DNA of 64,000 nucleotides from Bacteroidales bacterium (GCA_017451395.1 JAFSPR010000052.1:1-64000); one strand, 5' to 3'; counted from the stretch's first letter, positions 1 to 8,287 are shown. The notes: a model not told the origin generated them from the sequence alone. Program-made: numbers and translations.

Positions 1-106
1 GCACAATACCGGCATACTGGATGGGCATAATGAAGCCTGCAAAGGGACTCATCTTGGCCCCAAGGGCCACGTGAGAATCGTACAGGCAGGTTTTTAGTTC
101 TGACAT
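1..106 (-). CDS. gcvT: GcvT, glycine cleavage system aminomethyltransferase (5' end only)
   Basis: Only the first 35 codons lie in the window; the gene runs off the left edge. The N-terminus reads [19 protein letters not shown] and then [16 protein letters not shown], matching the GcvT start (LYxxHxxLGAKMxPFAG and MPIQY). The T-protein moves the methylene group of the aminomethyl intermediate to tetrahydrofolate in the glycine cleavage complex. Its ATG lies inside the last codons of the upstream arginase-like gene (13-bp overlap), so the two are probably translationally coupled. Confidence 0.85.
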   Translation of the reverse strand, partial: MSELKTCLYDSHVALGAKMSPFAGFIMPIQYAGIV

Positions 107-774
107 ATCAGGTTATAAAGTTTAGTGTTGGTTTCAAAATTAATTCTCAAATCCTCCGGGGTGGCTCCTTTTGAGGGAGGCGTTTCCCCGCAGATGTCAA
201 TTGCGGCAATATCCATCTTGGTCATTGCAAGCTTCAGAATCTCCTTCACTTGCGTTAGGCCGAACTCTCCCTGGGACCAGTCCGTGCGGGCCCACTGCAG
301 CGCCATCACGTCTTTGTCAATGGATATGTATAGTCTCTCTCCCCTTCTTTCTTCCAGCCACGGGCCATAATCTCCTCCTTCCGGGCCTATCCATAGGACA
401 TCCTTCAGCAGCGGATTCTCCTCCCTCATTGCCTTTACCCAGCTTCCGCAGCTGAGGACTCCGCCAAATGCCGGCTCCTGGTTATCAGGGTGGTTGTCCA
501 GGAGCAGAAGGTGGAAAGGCTCAGTTTCACGCAGCGCCAGCAGGTGCGTCATATAGTGGTAATCACCGCTGTCTATCCACCTGAGCCCCGGCAACGCCGC
601 CGGAAGCATCTTTCCTATTGCAAGCGCCGCTTCAGGGTCACAGTAACAGGAAGTTCCCTCCAATCCCTTGAAAGAGAGCACCTCAACCCCTAACCCGTTT
701 TCCTCCACCCACGGGAGGAATCCCTGCGCCTCATATGCGCCGCTGAAATCACAGATGAGAGTGCCTTCTTTCAT
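94..774 (-). CDS. Arginase/ureohydrolase-fold protein
   Basis: The 226-residue protein carries degenerate arginase-family metal motifs in the right order: SGDYHYM near residue 69 (for GGDHS), DNHPD at 93-97 (for DAHxD) and SIDKDV at 151-156 (for SxDxDxxD). Family members hydrolyse guanidino groups on arginine, agmatine or formiminoglutamate with a binuclear Mn centre. At 226 residues it is shorter than typical arginases of about 300, so the substrate is unclear. The Asp and His ligands are mostly kept, so it may be active. It overlaps gcvT, suggesting an amino-acid catabolism operon. The fold is fairly sure, the reaction is not. Confidence 0.7.
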   Translation of the reverse strand: MKEGTLICDFSGAYEAQGFLPWVEENGLGVEVLSFKGLEGTSCYCDPEAALAIGKMLPAALPGLRWIDSGDYHYMTHLLALRETEPFHLLLLDNHPDNQEPAFGGVLSCGSWVKAMREENPLLKDVLWIGPEGGDYGPWLEERRGERLYISIDKDVMALQWARTDWSQGEFGLTQVKEILKLAMTKMDIAAIDICGETPPSKGATPEDLRINFETNTKLYNLICQN

Positions 775-792
775 CTTGTAAAGATAGGAAAT

Positions 793-1197
793 TTACTTCA
801 CATTCCCAATACTGAGTTGCTGCGCAATGAGGGGAAGCAACTGGTCATCGGCAGGAAGCCAATTGACAGAGTGGAGTTCCTCGGCCCGGAGCCATCGGGC
901 GGCCTCGTGCTCGTTGAGATGGAGCGCCTCCGTGAAGAGGGAACACATATAGCAGTGCATCGTGAGATGGAACTGGGGATAGTCCCATTCTATGGTTGTA
1001 AGGAACTTGTCCACGCTTATATGGGCATCAAGTTCCTCCCTGATCTCCCTCACAAGGGCATCTTCCGGGCTCTCCCCTTCCTCAACCTTACCGCCCGGCA
1101 GCTCCCACCAGTCCTTCCAGTCTCCATAGCCCCGCTGGGTGGCAAAAATCCTGTCACCCTTACGTATGATTGCCGCAACAACTTCAATCCTTTTCAT
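793..1197 (-). CDS. Nudix hydrolase, MutT-like (8-oxo-dGTP diphosphatase type)
   Basis: The 134-residue protein has a complete Nudix box: GGKVEEGE from residue 35, seven residues, then REIREEL, with the catalytic glutamates present. Length and the start (VVAAIIRKGDRIFATQRG) match the MutT/8-oxo-dGTP pyrophosphatase group, which removes oxidised nucleotides from the pool. A TAnnTTTG element ends five bases before the ATG, suggesting an almost leaderless mRNA. It is followed after 18 bp by the arginase-like gene on the same strand. Confidence 0.85.
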   Translation of the reverse strand: MKRIEVVAAIIRKGDRIFATQRGYGDWKDWWELPGGKVEEGESPEDALVREIREELDAHISVDKFLTTIEWDYPQFHLTMHCYMCSLFTEALHLNEHEAARWLRAEELHSVNWLPADDQLLPLIAQQLSIGNVK

Positions 1198-1202
1198 ACA
1201 GG

Positions 1203-1210
1203 CAAATATA
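1203..1210 (-). promoter_or_regulatory. Bacteroidetes -7 promoter element (TATATTTG) of the Nudix gene
   Basis: Exact match to the TAnnTTTG consensus on the minus strand, five bases upstream of the start codon. No good -33 TTTG is seen at the usual distance. Confidence 0.5.
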
Positions 1211-1251
1211 CGGCAAAAATTCCGTATCTACCCGATAAAAAAGAGAAGTTT

Positions 1252-2445
1252 CTAATCAAGAATGCCCCGCATACTCATTTCAGTTGAGAACGCTGCGGCA
1301 TTATGCACATCGAACTTTGCATATAGCCGCTTGCGGTACCAGAGGACGGTATTTACGCCCAGATTCACAGCATCGGCAATCTCCTTGGTGCTCTTGCCTT
1401 CCACCAGGAGGCGGGCAATTGCCTTTTCCTGCTCATTAAGGAGCGGCTTAGAATCCTGCTCTGCAGGCCGAAGCCCCTCTATGGTTTCTTCCAGAACGGC
1501 CGATGTCTCTGTGAGTTCCTGCTTGGTAAGCCTGAGCCGACGGACCAGAAGCGTTCCGCCAATAGATAGAAGGAGAATCAGGAAAGAGCCGATGGCCAGC
1601 ACCCGCGCATTGCGGTAAAGTTCCTCGTGCGCGGCGTTCATAATGGCCAGTGAGTCTTTCAAGGCAAGTGGCTCCTCCATCGAATGCTCATTATAGTATT
1701 CGTAAGCTGCGGTGACTTCCTCCAAAGCGCGGTTTGTTTTCCCTATGGACTGATAATAAGTCCCCAGTCCAAGGCGGGTTCCGGCAACAATCAGGGAATC
1801 TTGTGCTTCAGTGCCTAACTGCAAGGCCTTTTCAAACTCAGGACGTGCCTTTTCCGGTTCTCCGGCATCCATCCAGATGAAACCGGAATTCTGGTGGAGT
1901 ATGGCCGAACTCTCCAGCCAGCCATGTTTCACAAAAATCTCGTCGGCCAGAGCATAATACTCAAATGTCCTGGTCAGAGAATCCTGTTCGGCATACAGGT
2001 TGCCCAGGGAACCGTAGAGCCGGGAACGATCATCATCTATTATGGCCTCGTCATCCCCGGCAGCGCTTTTCATATCTATTGCCTTTAATGCCTTGCCGTA
2101 ATAGACTGCAGCACTGTCATATTGTTCCTGTGCGCGGAAATGATCTCCCAAGCGAATTGCTCCCTGATACACACCGTTCCAGCTATTATAACGGTACCCC
2201 AGATTCATAAAGATGCGGGCATAGTACTGCGAGCGAGCCGGGTCGATGGTAGAATAGCCTCTGGACAACTGATCGACGCAAATGGCGTACTCGTTCACTT
2301 CCTCACGGCTGGCTTTTTCCACGCGGGACCACGGCCATTTGGCGACAATGCGTTCCAGCGAGTCAAGATTCACACCCCGATAGTCCCGGTAGCCGAATGC
2401 GGCTACCGGAAGCAGGAGAGACAGTATAACAAGAAGACGCTTCAC
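1252..2445 (-). CDS. Membrane-anchored TPR protein with C-terminal LuxR-type HTH
   Basis: The order is: signal peptide (MKRLLVILSLLLPVAAFG), a helical TPR-like region to about residue 275, one membrane segment near 282-301, a short coiled coil, and a LuxR/GerE-type HTH at 335-397 (LNEQEKAIARLLVEGKST, then WYRKRLYAKFDVHN). This is the layout of Bacteroidetes one-component regulators with periplasmic TPRs and a cytoplasmic DNA-binding domain. The start is GTG, with a TAnnTTTG element five bases upstream. It lies last behind three lipoprotein genes and a stand-alone HTH gene whose HTH is a close paralogue. It probably senses an envelope or cell-surface state; target genes are unknown. Confidence 0.8.
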   Translation of the reverse strand: MKRLLVILSLLLPVAAFGYRDYRGVNLDSLERIVAKWPWSRVEKASREEVNEYAICVDQLSRGYSTIDPARSQYYARIFMNLGYRYNSWNGVYQGAIRLGDHFRAQEQYDSAAVYYGKALKAIDMKSAAGDDEAIIDDDRSRLYGSLGNLYAEQDSLTRTFEYYALADEIFVKHGWLESSAILHQNSGFIWMDAGEPEKARPEFEKALQLGTEAQDSLIVAGTRLGLGTYYQSIGKTNRALEEVTAAYEYYNEHSMEEPLALKDSLAIMNAAHEELYRNARVLAIGSFLILLLSIGGTLLVRRLRLTKQELTETSAVLEETIEGLRPAEQDSKPLLNEQEKAIARLLVEGKSTKEIADAVNLGVNTVLWYRKRLYAKFDVHNAAAFSTEMSMRGILD

Positions 2446-2450
2446 AATTG

Positions 2451-2458
2451 CAAAGGTA
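2451..2458 (-). promoter_or_regulatory. -7 promoter element (TACCTTTG) of the TPR-LuxR gene
   Basis: Exact TAnnTTTG match in the 17-bp gap before the TPR-LuxR gene. It would give the regulator its own, nearly leaderless transcript besides any read-through from the lipoprotein genes. Confidence 0.45.
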
Positions 2459-2462
2459 GCGA

Positions 2463-3323
2463 TTATTTCTGAGCGGAGTCAAGTTGACCCTGCAACTGCT
2501 TCTTCAAGGCATCGACTGGATTATTAGAGGCCTTGGGATTAGGAATATTCTGAGCAGTGGGCTTGTCGGTAAAATAAGTTACCTCGAAGGGTGTCATATT
2601 GATTTCCTGCCCGTTACCGTTTGTCCCGACCTGGGTGGCGCGGTAGAAGAAACCGTATTCCTTGTCGATGTAATAGGTGGTGGTCGCTTTCCCACCTGCC
2701 TCATCTTCGTAGAGTTCGGCAATCAGGCAGGGACGGCCGAGGAATGTGCCTTCCTTTGCCTTGCGCAGGTCAACTCCTTCAGGGAGATCCACAGCAACGG
2801 GATACTTCTTCCGGAGCAGGTAGCGTATTTCGCTATTTAGGGACTGGTTGTCAAATGCGTGCTCCCAATCCACTTTGCCACCCTTGTAGATGGTCTCGTT
2901 ATACCCTTCGGCCGTGGCCTCATAGACGCTGGTCTTCTGGATGACGCCCCTGAGTGTGTACTGGAGGTACACCTTGTCATCGACGCGGGTAATCGAGTAG
3001 GTCTCATCCAGATCCGGAGCCGGTCTTGACGGCGTGGCGTACTTGTGTTGCACATAGACCAGGGAGAAATCGTGGTTGTACCAAGGATCGGGTTCGGGCT
3101 CTGCCTGTTCCTCAAACACTTCTTCCTCCTTTTCTTTGTAGCGTTCCTGGTCGGCTTCCGCACGGGCCTGGTCTTCGGCTTGCTCCAGGGACTCCAGGGC
3201 GTTTCCGACTTTTTCAAGAATCGTTTCAGCGACGCCGGAATCCGACGACTGCTGCCGCCCTCCTGTGAATTTGCAGGAAATGAGCAGCAGCAGTATCGGG
3301 ATAATCAGTAAAAGACGTTTCAT
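2463..3323 (-). CDS. Lipoprotein of unknown function with charged coiled-coil N-terminus
   Basis: A type II signal peptide is clear (MKRLLLIIPILLLLISC, lipid Cys at 17). Residues 34-75 are very rich in Glu, Gln, Ala and Arg and look like a coiled coil. The rest (about 80-260) is a mixed beta-rich domain containing YYIDKEYGFFYRA and EVTYFTDKP, resembling an outer-membrane-lipoprotein-type beta sheet. I recognise no catalytic motif. It follows the next lipoprotein gene after nine bases and precedes the TPR-LuxR gene, so it is likely a member of the same envelope cassette. Confidence 0.65.
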   Translation of the reverse strand: MKRLLLIIPILLLLISCKFTGGRQQSSDSGVAETILEKVGNALESLEQAEDQARAEADQERYKEKEEEVFEEQAEPEPDPWYNHDFSLVYVQHKYATPSRPAPDLDETYSITRVDDKVYLQYTLRGVIQKTSVYEATAEGYNETIYKGGKVDWEHAFDNQSLNSEIRYLLRKKYPVAVDLPEGVDLRKAKEGTFLGRPCLIAELYEDEAGGKATTTYYIDKEYGFFYRATQVGTNGNGQEINMTPFEVTYFTDKPTAQNIPNPKASNNPVDALKKQLQGQLDSAQK

Positions 3324-3332
3324 TGAGAAAGG

Positions 3333-3872
3333 TTACTCTTTGACCTTTTCAAGATTAATCGTATCTCCGTTAGGAGCAGCGTTCATAATTTTGAGATTGT
3401 CTCCTTCGGCGTAGTACTGGGTCTTGTACTCCTTGCTGGAATCATTGATGTCTTTCATCGTGAGAGTTCCCTCGCCTTTCAATGCATTCCCTGTCGCTGT
3501 GTTAGTAAAGGTGTAGGTGCCACGATAGGTCACATCGCCGGATGCAGCATAGCTGCTTCCTCCCTCCAACCAGTTCCAGACAACGTGGTACTCTACCTCG
3601 TTGCCATTGCCGAAAGTAACGGTCGTTTCCGTGGTTTCGCCAACGTAATCTCTTAACTTGTAATATTTGGAATTAGACAGTTTGGTCGCCTGACTGTTGT
3701 CGCCGCCATTACCGTTTCCATTTTCACCACCATTCCAGTTGCCGTTCCCATTGCCGTCACCATTCTCGGAACTGTTTTCCGTTCCATCAGAGTTTACTGT
3801 TGACGTAGGGAAACAACTGACCATTGTTGCTATAGCAATAGCGGTCAATAAAATTGAAAGAACTTTTTTCAT
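3333..3872 (-). CDS. Small lipoprotein with Asn/Gly-rich linker
   Basis: I start the gene at the Met of MKKVLSILLTAIAIATMVSC (lipid Cys 20); an in-frame Met 11 codons upstream would put a polar tail before the signal peptide. After the lipid anchor comes a low-complexity stretch of alternating Asn and Gly (GDGNGNGNWNGGENGNGNGG) that looks like a flexible surface tether. A beta-rich C-terminal domain of about 120 residues follows. Function unknown. The underlying DNA is hexamer-repetitive and might change length by slippage. It sits between two other lipoprotein genes of the cassette. Confidence 0.6.
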   Translation of the reverse strand: MKKVLSILLTAIAIATMVSCFPTSTVNSDGTENSSENGDGNGNGNWNGGENGNGNGGDNSQATKLSNSKYYKLRDYVGETTETTVTFGNGNEVEYHVVWNWLEGGSSYAASGDVTYRGTYTFTNTATGNALKGEGTLTMKDINDSSKEYKTQYYAEGDNLKIMNAAPNGDTINLEKVKE

Positions 3873-3908
3873 GTTTGGATTAGTTTTTTGGTTGATGATT
3901 GTCAAATT

Positions 3909-4508
3909 TTATTCGTCGATAAAGTATTCCGTCACAATAATGGCGAATCCGCAGTAATTGCCGGGATACTCTTTCTTGAACTTCGCGTCCTGTCTGGCGT
4001 GCCTTACGGTAAGGGAGTACCACAAACCGTCATGCTTATACACGCAACTCCAGTCGGCCAGAGGCTTAGAACTCGTACACTTGTAGGGTTCAGTGATCTC
4101 AGCGCCCAGCTTGGTGTCACCATAAGAGCCTCTCTTATAAACCTTGCCGTCTGATGCAGCTGCTTTGGCGGCATTGTAAGCAGTGGCCAGGAATTCATCC
4201 AACTGCTGGATGGTGATGTCGGTAGATGCTGTGCCGGTGTAGAAATAAGCTGCGTCTTTCATCGGACGGCTCTCAGAGCGGACAGGAGTCTGTAGCTCAC
4301 TTACTTCCTTGGCGCAGGCAGGGACGAGTTTCGAAGACTCAAGACCGGCGAAAGCGAACTTGTCGCCGATGTCCATTTTCTTGCCGGTTTCGGTTTTAGT
4401 GGCGGCTTTGGGATCTTCGCTCTTTCCTTTGTTACTGTTGGAATTGTTGCCACAGGATGCTGCAGCCAGCACGGCTGCGCATAGGAATAAAACGGTAATT
4501 TTTTTCAT
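3909..4508 (-). CDS. Lipoprotein of unknown function
   Basis: The 199-residue product begins with a lipoprotein signal (MKKITVLFLCAAVLAAASC, lipid Cys 19), then a polar linker rich in Asn, Ser and Lys, then a globular domain with Cys residues that could pair (VPACAKE, PYKCTSS, WSCVYK, NYCGF). No catalytic motif is recognised. It lies 28 bp after the stand-alone HTH gene and 36 bp before the next lipoprotein, all on the minus strand, so cotranscription is likely. Confidence 0.6.
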   Translation of the reverse strand: MKKITVLFLCAAVLAAASCGNNSNSNKGKSEDPKAATKTETGKKMDIGDKFAFAGLESSKLVPACAKEVSELQTPVRSESRPMKDAAYFYTGTASTDITIQQLDEFLATAYNAAKAAASDGKVYKRGSYGDTKLGAEITEPYKCTSSKPLADWSCVYKHDGLWYSLTVRHARQDAKFKKEYPGNYCGFAIIVTEYFIDE

Positions 4509-4536
4509 AATATGGATGTTTGATGTTTTCGTCGTG

Positions 4537-4755
4537 CTATAGGATTTTCTGCTCTATGGCCTTATAGAGAAGTTCCGCCATATTGTGGACCTTGAACTTC
4601 ATATGAAGCCGCTTCCGATACCACATCACGGTGGACGGTTTCAGGCTCATAGAATGGGCAATTCTGTTGGTAGACTGGCCGGCGGCAATTAGTCGGAGGA
4701 TGGCGACTTCTTTGTCCGTCAGGGAGATTTTGTCAGTGGCTTCGTCGAGTTCCAT
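4537..4755 (-). CDS. Stand-alone LuxR/GerE-type helix-turn-helix protein (72 aa)
   Basis: The whole product is one LuxR-type HTH: LTDKEVAILRLIAAGQST, then IAHSMSLKPSTVMWYRKRL and KFKVHNMAELL. It aligns almost end to end with the C-terminal HTH of the membrane TPR regulator at the other end of the cassette (shared WYRKRL..KF.VHN). There is no receiver or sensor domain. A LuxR-type HTH without an input domain can act as a constitutive DNA-binding effector or compete with the full-length paralogue; both are inference here. It heads the lipoprotein genes and has a TAnnTTTG element 24 bp upstream. Confidence 0.75.
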   Translation of the reverse strand: MELDEATDKISLTDKEVAILRLIAAGQSTNRIAHSMSLKPSTVMWYRKRLHMKFKVHNMAELLYKAIEQKIL

Positions 4756-4779
4756 AAGGCGATTACATAAAAACCACTA

Positions 4780-4787
4780 CAAAAATA
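4780..4787 (-). promoter_or_regulatory. -7 promoter element (TATTTTTG) of the HTH/lipoprotein operon
   Basis: TAnnTTTG match on the minus strand upstream of the stand-alone HTH gene. The region is very A/T-rich, so chance matches are likelier than elsewhere. Confidence 0.4.
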
Positions 4788-4816
4788 TACAAAAAAATAC
4801 CGAAAAACACCACACG

Positions 4817-4847
4817 TTTATGTGGAAATGCCTCTAAAACACATAAA
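4817..4847. repeat. Perfect 8-bp inverted repeat, candidate operator
   Basis: TTTATGTG at 4817-4824 and CACATAAA at 4840-4847 are perfect inverted arms with a 15-bp spacer. They lie just upstream of the putative promoter of the HTH/lipoprotein operon. Arm spacing fits a dimeric regulator such as a LuxR-type protein; that link is inference. Confidence 0.4.
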
Positions 4848-4870
4848 AAGCATCATTTTCTCCACCTTCC

Positions 4871-4974
4871 AGTACTGAGCACGTACATTTAATGCCGAAA
4901 GTGTACACCGTGAGTACCAAAAAGTACTGAGCACGTACGTTTAATGCCGAAAGTGTACGTCTTGAGTACCCAAA
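4871..4974. repeat. Two tandem copies of a 52-bp GTAC-rich palindromic unit
   Basis: Units at 4871-4922 and 4923-4974 differ at about five of 52 positions. Each starts AGTACTGAGCACGTAC and ends in a near-complementary GTGTAC..GAGTACC half, so each can form an imperfect hairpin with GTAC at four places. They lie in the 287-bp divergent region between the HTH/lipoprotein operon and obg, ending 53 bp before the obg -7 element. Nothing here looks coding. Confidence 0.75.
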
Positions 4975-5027
4975 AGGGCAGAGCACATGGTTTTGCACCG
5001 GGACTTCTGGAAATCAAAAAGAATCAC

Positions 5028-5035
5028 TACCTTTG
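5028..5035 (+). promoter_or_regulatory. -7 promoter element (TACCTTTG) of obg
   Basis: Exact TAnnTTTG match ending seven bases before the obg ATG, implying a leader of only a few bases. Confidence 0.5.
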
Positions 5036-5042
5036 CACCGTT

Positions 5043-6035
5043 ATGGCAGAATCGAACTTCATAGACTACGTGCGCATTTTCTGCGCAAGCGGGCACGGCG
5101 GAGCCGGAAGCGCCCACCTTCACAGGGCAAAATACGTTCCCAAGGGCGGCCCGGACGGCGGTGACGGCGGTCGCGGCGGCCACATCATCCTGAGGGTGAA
5201 TCCACAACTCTGGACGCTCATCCACCTGCGCTACCGCAAGGTTGTCAGGGCCGACAACGGCGGCAACGGCGCCGAGGCCCTCAAAAGAGGCAAGAACGGG
5301 GCCGATATCGTGCTGGAAGTACCCCAGGGCGTAGTTGTGAAGGATGCGGAAACAGAAGAAGTGATCACCGAACTCGTTGAACCCGGCCAGGAATACATCC
5401 TCTGCCAGGGCGGCAAGGGCGGCTGGGGCAACGACCACTTCAAGAGCGCCACCAACCAGACTCCCCGTTACGCCCAACCCGGTGAGGACGGGCAGGAAGG
5501 CTGGTTCATCCTGGAACTGAAAGTCCTTGCCGACGTAGGCCTTGTGGGCTTCCCCAACGCCGGGAAATCCACCCTTCTTTCCGTCATAACATCGGCCAAA
5601 CCAAAAATTGCAAACTACGCGTTCACAACCCTTGAGCCAAATCTTGGCATTGTGCGCTACTACGACGACCGCTCCTTTGTGATGGCCGACATCCCCGGCA
5701 TCATAGAGGGCGCCCACGAGGGAAAAGGCATCGGGATGCGCTTCCTAAGGCACATTGAGCGCAATTCCGTACTGCTTTTCATGGTGGCGGCCGATGAACC
5801 AGACGTAATGAAGGGCTACAAGATCCTTCTCAACGAACTGGAGGAATATAACCCTGAACTTCTTGTGAAAGACCGCGTGCTTGCCATCACCAAGATGGAT
5901 CTTATTGACGATAAGCAGAAGGCAAAGATAGAGAAGAAAATCCCGTCGGACCTCCCCCACGTATTCATCTCTTCCGTTGCCCATCTTGGCCTTGAAGAAC
6001 TTAAGGAAGAACTCTGGAAAGCCCTCAATAAATGA
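5043..6035 (+). CDS. obg: Obg/CgtA family ribosome-assembly GTPase
   Basis: A glycine-rich Obg domain covers residues 1-160 ([20 protein letters not shown]). The G domain follows with G1 GFPNAGKST (about 167), G3 [12 protein letters not shown] (about 213), G4 TKMDL and G5 SSVAH. It works in late 50S subunit assembly and stringent-response control. The protein is 330 residues and stops after the G domain, without the C-terminal OCT domain of some Obg proteins. I chose the ATG before [12 protein letters not shown], where Obg homology begins; a longer upstream reading would run into the 52-bp repeat. The next gene overlaps by 4 bp. Confidence 0.95.
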   Translation: MAESNFIDYVRIFCASGHGGAGSAHLHRAKYVPKGGPDGGDGGRGGHIILRVNPQLWTLIHLRYRKVVRADNGGNGAEALKRGKNGADIVLEVPQGVVVKDAETEEVITELVEPGQEYILCQGGKGGWGNDHFKSATNQTPRYAQPGEDGQEGWFILELKVLADVGLVGFPNAGKSTLLSVITSAKPKIANYAFTTLEPNLGIVRYYDDRSFVMADIPGIIEGAHEGKGIGMRFLRHIERNSVLLFMVAADEPDVMKGYKILLNELEEYNPELLVKDRVLAITKMDLIDDKQKAKIEKKIPSDLPHVFISSVAHLGLEELKEELWKALNK

Positions 6036-6610
6036 ATGATTTAGTTCAGATAGACCAGGCCGTTACCCTCTGGATAAACAATTTGGACACTCCGGCGCTC
6101 TACCCGCTCTGGATGGCGCTGTCGGATGCCAAGATCTGGTTTCCTGCCTATGCCATTGTGATGGGCTTCATAATCTGGAAACTGGGGTGGAAAAAGGGCC
6201 TTCTGGTGTGCCTGTCCCTTATTCTCTGCGTAGTCCTCACAGACCAGCTCTCAGGGGTGGTGAAAGGCGGAGTCACAAGGCTCAGGCCCTGCTACAACAC
6301 CTGGATGGTGGAAAACGGTGTCATTATGCCATACGGGCAGGTGGGGCATCTGTACGGCTTCTTTTCAAGCCACGCCGCCAATGTATTCGGCTTTGCGGCG
6401 GCAAGTTCCCTCGGGCTCAGCCTGAACGGAAAACCCGTTCCCGCATATGCCTGGGGCGTATATATCTGGGCATCCCTCGTGAGCCTCAGCCGCATAATGA
6501 TGGCCGCCCACTTCCTTGGAGATATCCTTGTGGGAGTGGCGTTTGGACTGACAATAGGAGTAATTCTTGCTTACCTTGTGCGCTTAATTGTGATTAAAGC
6601 GCGTCTATGA
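6032..6610 (+). CDS. PAP2-superfamily membrane phosphatase
   Basis: The 192-residue membrane protein holds the three PAP2 motifs: K78-x6-RP (KGGVTRLRP), SSHA at 112-115 (variant of PSGH) and [12 protein letters not shown] at 153-164 with the catalytic His and Asp. Several hydrophobic segments surround them. Relatives dephosphorylate phosphatidic acid, undecaprenyl diphosphate or lipid A; next to murF on the opposite strand a role in lipid-carrier recycling is attractive but unproven. The start ATGA overlaps the obg stop. The 3' end overlaps the convergent murF end by 17 bp. Confidence 0.85.
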   Translation: MNDLVQIDQAVTLWINNLDTPALYPLWMALSDAKIWFPAYAIVMGFIIWKLGWKKGLLVCLSLILCVVLTDQLSGVVKGGVTRLRPCYNTWMVENGVIMPYGQVGHLYGFFSSHAANVFGFAAASSLGLSLNGKPVPAYAWGVYIWASLVSLSRIMMAAHFLGDILVGVAFGLTIGVILAYLVRLIVIKARL

Positions 6611-7856
6611 CCTTTTCCATACGGGTTCCGCGTGAGCCCTTCACAAGGACGGTGCAGCCGCTGAGCGGATTGGCGCGGAGCCAGTCGGCCAGGGCGTCAG
6701 AAGTATCGAACACCGGAATGCCCGTGCCTTCAGCCGCTTTCCTGAATTCAGAACCCACCAGGATGGCCTCCTGACCCTTCAGCCTGTCAACTATCTTCTT
6801 ATGCTCTTTCTCGGAATCGGCCCCAAGTTCACGCATGTCCCCAAGGAGGGCAACCTTACGGCCTTCGCATAGCGCGAGGTTATCCAGAGTCACCTTCATT
6901 GACGAAGGGTTGGCGTTGTAGGCGTCCACGATGAGGACATTACGATCCGTTCTCACAAGTTGGGAGCGGTTGTTTGACGGAACATAGTTCTCAATTGCCT
7001 TGAAGGCCGCATCCTGATGCACTCCGAAGAACCAGCCGATCTTGAGGGCGGCCAGCACGTTTGTGGCGTTGTAGGCGCCCACAAGATGGGTTTCAAGCGT
7101 ACGGCCATCGGCCCATTTCATCCTGAGGAAAGGATTGGAGGCCGATGAAGGCAGCACCTCCACGCCGTCCAGCCCATAAGCGATGCAGGTCATTTCCCTG
7201 TCCCAGAGCATTCCCTGGAGGACGGGGTCATCGGCATTTGCGAAAACGATACCGTCAGTTTCCTTGAGATAATCGTAGAGGAGGCCCTTGGCGTGCATCA
7301 CGCCCTCGTAACTTCCGAATCCTTCCAGATGGGCCTTTCCCACGTTTGTGATAAGGCCGTGGCTGGGCTGGGACACCGCCAGAAGCGGCTTCAGGTCTTC
7401 CGGATGACTTGCGCCCATCTCAATCACGGCAATCTCCGCATCCGGGCCGATTTTAAGCACGGACAGCGGCACGCCAATCTCATTGTTAAGGTTCCCCACG
7501 GTTGCCACAACCTTGTACTTTGCGGCGAGGACCGTGCTTATAAGTTCCTTGGTGGTGGTTTTTCCATTGGTGCCGGTAAGGCCGATTACCGGGATGTCCA
7601 ACTGGCTGCGGTGATAGGCCGCCAGGGCCTTCAAGGTCTCAAGGGTGTCCTTGACCTTGATAAGGCGGGGATCTTCCTCCTTCACGAAATCATTTACCAC
7701 GGCATAGCACGCGCCGGCCTCCAGGGCCTGGAGCGCAAATGCGTTACCGTCAAAGTTTTCCCCTTTGAGGGCAAAGAAAAGTTGGTTTTCCTTTATGGTA
7801 CGGGTGTCAGTGTTAACGCCCGCCGATGCTTTGAAAATTGCGTATAGGTCTTTCAT
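6594..7856 (-). CDS. murF: MurF, UDP-MurNAc-tripeptide--D-Ala-D-Ala ligase
   Basis: The 420-residue Mur ligase has the ATP loop GLTGTNGKTTTKE (Gly-rich loop at 95-101), the VIEMGASHPEDLK segment diagnostic of MurF, and NNRSQLV and VDAYNANPSSM in the C-terminal part. It adds D-Ala-D-Ala to the cytoplasmic peptidoglycan precursor using ATP. The start codon overlaps the dut stop by one base, so it is probably coupled to dut. Length is normal for the family. Confidence 0.95.
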   Translation of the reverse strand: MKDLYAIFKASAGVNTDTRTIKENQLFFALKGENFDGNAFALQALEAGACYAVVNDFVKEEDPRLIKVKDTLETLKALAAYHRSQLDIPVIGLTGTNGKTTTKELISTVLAAKYKVVATVGNLNNEIGVPLSVLKIGPDAEIAVIEMGASHPEDLKPLLAVSQPSHGLITNVGKAHLEGFGSYEGVMHAKGLLYDYLKETDGIVFANADDPVLQGMLWDREMTCIAYGLDGVEVLPSSASNPFLRMKWADGRTLETHLVGAYNATNVLAALKIGWFFGVHQDAAFKAIENYVPSNNRSQLVRTDRNVLIVDAYNANPSSMKVTLDNLALCEGRKVALLGDMRELGADSEKEHKKIVDRLKGQEAILVGSEFRKAAEGTGIPVFDTSDALADWLRANPLSGCTVLVKGSRGTRMEKVIDAL

Positions 7857-8287
7857 TATCTTCCTGTGCTGCCGAATCCGCCGGCGCCGCGTTCTGTTGA
7901 GTCAAGGGAATCCACTTCCTCCCATTCCGCTGTTTCGTGACGGGCAATCACCATCTGGGCAATCCTTTCCCCGGGAACAATTTCAAAAGGCTCGTTGGAA
8001 AGGTTCACGAGTATAACCTTTATCTCTCCCCTGTAATCCGCGTCAATGGTACCTGGGGTATTCAGGACGGTGATTCCGTGCTTTGCCGCAAGGCCGCTGC
8101 GGGGCCTTACCTGGGCCTCATAACCTGCCGGAAGGGCAATGTAAAGGCCTGTAGGGACAAGCGCCCTTTCAAGCGGGCCGATTGTAACGGAGGAATCAAG
8201 ATTTGCCCTGAGGTCCACTCCGGCGCTCTGAGGCGTGGCATAGGACGGGCAGGGATGGCTGGATTTATTGACAATCCTGACTTTCAT
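7856..8287 (-). CDS. dut: dUTP diphosphatase
   Basis: All five trimeric dUTPase motifs are present in 143 residues: [30 protein letters not shown] and the C-terminal [10 protein letters not shown] that closes over the active site. It hydrolyses dUTP to dUMP and PPi, keeping uracil out of DNA and feeding thymidylate synthesis. It directly abuts the LptF/G-type permease gene upstream and overlaps murF downstream, all in one minus-strand run. Confidence 0.97.
   Translation of the reverse strand: MKVRIVNKSSHPCPSYATPQSAGVDLRANLDSSVTIGPLERALVPTGLYIALPAGYEAQVRPRSGLAAKHGITVLNTPGTIDADYRGEIKVILVNLSNEPFEIVPGERIAQMVIARHETAEWEEVDSLDSTERGAGGFGSTGR

Noticed and set aside
4944..5042. N-terminal extension of Obg through the second copy of the 52-bp repeat.
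   Set aside because: Obg homology starts at the ATG at 5043, a promoter box lies just before it, and the extension merely reads through the repeat.
4941..5717. Long minus-strand open frame opposite obg (258 codons).
   Set aside because: Antisense shadow of a strongly conserved GTPase gene; the translated product is low-complexity and resembles no family.
6594..6610. 17-bp convergent overlap of PAP2 phosphatase and murF 3' ends as a regulatory antisense element.
   Set aside because: Short tail-to-tail overlaps are common in compact genomes; no further sign of antisense control.
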